Source: Hylemonella gracilis
Lineage (GTDB): Bacteria; Pseudomonadota; Gammaproteobacteria; Burkholderiales; Burkholderiaceae_C
Length of the DNA stretch: 64,000 nt
Direction: 5' to 3'
NCBI RefSeq assembly: GCF_004328645.1
Contig: NZ_CP031395.1
Span: forward strand, 2,505,501-2,569,500
In this document: piece after piece, positions 63,405 through 64,000 of the stretch
Position numbering within the stretch: the first letter of the stretch is position 1
Layout of the letters: each line of letters begins with the position of its first letter
Position numbers and translations under genes: made by a program
Notes under the pieces: generated by a model
The model's database searches: none
What the model saw: the letters and a program-made list of their open reading frames with translations, nothing else
What the model was told of the DNA's origin: nothing

Positions 63405-64000
63405 ATGGAAGAAATCCTCATCAACTGGTCGCCCCAGGAAACGCGCGTGGCCGTGGTGGAAAACGCCGCGGTGCAGGAACTGCATGTCGAGCGCACGGTG
63501 GAACGGGGATTGGTTGGCAATATCTACCTGGGCAAGGTCTCGCGGGTCCTGCCCGGCATGCAATCCGCGTTCATCGACATCGGCCTGGAGCGAGCGGCTT
63601 TTCTGCATGTCGCCGATGTCTGGCATCCGCCCGCCGAGGGCGAGACGCTGAGTGCCGCGCGTGCGGCGCAGCGCGAAACCCCTGAGCCCATCGAAAAGCA
63701 GGTGTTCGAAGGACAGTCCTTGATGGTGCAGGTCATCAAGGACCCGATAGGTACCAAGGGTGCGCGACTGTCCACGCAGATCAGCATTGCTGGCCGGCTG
63801 CTGGTGTTCCTGCCGCAGGACGATCACATCGGTGTGTCGCAGAAGATTCCCCTGGCCGAACGTGACGCGCTGAGACAACGCCTGCAAAAGCTCGTGAGCG
63901 ACGCGGGTGGCGAGAAAAAAAGCGGCGGCTTCATCCTGCGCACCAATGCCGAAGAAGCAAGCGACGCCGAATTGGCCGAGGACATCGCGTATCTGCGCAA
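63405..64000 (+). CDS. rng: Ribonuclease G, N-terminal part (continues past the window)
   Basis: Only the first 198 codons lie in the window. MEEILINWSPQETRVAVVEN and the S1-like domain VGNIYLGKVSRVLPGMQSAFIDIGLERAAFLHVAD match RNase G/CafA rather than the longer RNase E. The region up to FILRTNAEEASDAELAEDIAYL is the expected RNase H-like start. It processes rRNA and mRNA 5' ends. Confidence 0.95.
   Translation, partial: MEEILINWSPQETRVAVVENAAVQELHVERTVERGLVGNIYLGKVSRVLPGMQSAFIDIGLERAAFLHVADVWHPPAEGETLSAARAAQRETPEPIEKQVFEGQSLMVQVIKDPIGTKGARLSTQISIAGRLLVFLPQDDHIGVSQKIPLAERDALRQRLQKLVSDAGGEKKSGGFILRTNAEEASDAELAEDIAYLR

Overview
The window looks like a chromosome segment of a GC-rich betaproteobacterium in the Burkholderiales, most likely the Comamonadaceae. 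The basis is the housekeeping order yebC-purD-acyltransferase-hemF-nadD-rsfS-rlmH-maf-rng, the zapB-like/zapA/6S RNA arrangement, TctC/Bug-type solute receptors, and a dispersed GC-rich palindromic repeat that I associate with this family. Genes are densely packed. Only about 50.5-52.6 kb looks foreign in composition.

Layout. (1) 0.1-8.8 kb is an oxalate module: frc and oxc, a divergent Crp/Fnr-type regulator, a tctCBA tripartite tricarboxylate-type transporter, and a stand-alone protein resembling the 10-formyltetrahydrofolate hydrolase domain. The same Fnr-like palindrome (TTGAY-N4-GTCAA) lies in front of oxc/regulator and in front of tctC, so these genes are probably one regulon. (2) 8.9-9.7 kb holds 6S RNA, zapA and a ZapB-like coiled coil. 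(3) 9.8-32.4 kb is a one-strand cobalamin locus behind a B12 riboswitch: btuB, cobB, cobU, btuF, btuC, btuD, a CbiM-like permease, cobO, a second btuF, cobW, cobN, a chlI/chlD-type chelatase gene, a DUF1636 protein, cbiB, a cobD-type decarboxylase, cobQ, cobT, cobS and cobC. It covers corrinoid uptake, cobalt insertion by a CobN-type chelatase, late amidation and nucleotide loop assembly. The corrin-ring methyltransferase genes are not in the window. (4) 32.4-38 kb carries methionine synthesis genes: a MetE-like protein, a double-hotdog thioesterase, a second B12 riboswitch, metE and divergent metR. (5) 38-47.5 kb: a VOC protein, YbaN, a lipoprotein, an Lrp regulator with divergent putA, and a LysR/Bug-receptor/alcohol dehydrogenase cluster. 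(6) 47.5-55.4 kb: nth, an HDOD protein, an aminotransferase, an AT-richer stretch of unknown genes, and a LysR regulator with a metallo-beta-lactamase-fold protein and a DsbA-like protein. (7) 55.5-64 kb: a HerA-like ATPase followed by the housekeeping run, ending inside rng.

The most interesting signal is in the cobaltochelatase gene. The ChlI-like frame ends at a TAG three bases after an A_AAA_AAA slippery heptamer. Five bases after the heptamer a long GC hairpin begins, and the -1 frame runs straight into a von Willebrand A domain. This is the arrangement expected if one gene makes both the small (ChlI-like) and medium (ChlD-like) chelatase subunits by programmed -1 frameshifting.

Two other themes recur. 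A GC-palindrome repeat has entered coding sequences without stopping them (twice in cobQ, once in the HerA-like gene) and also sits in putA. Several genes (the chelatase VWA half, putA twice, hemF, rsfS) are broken at G or C homopolymers. Four of the five breaks are repaired by adding one base, which suggests sequence errors more than five independent pseudogenes.
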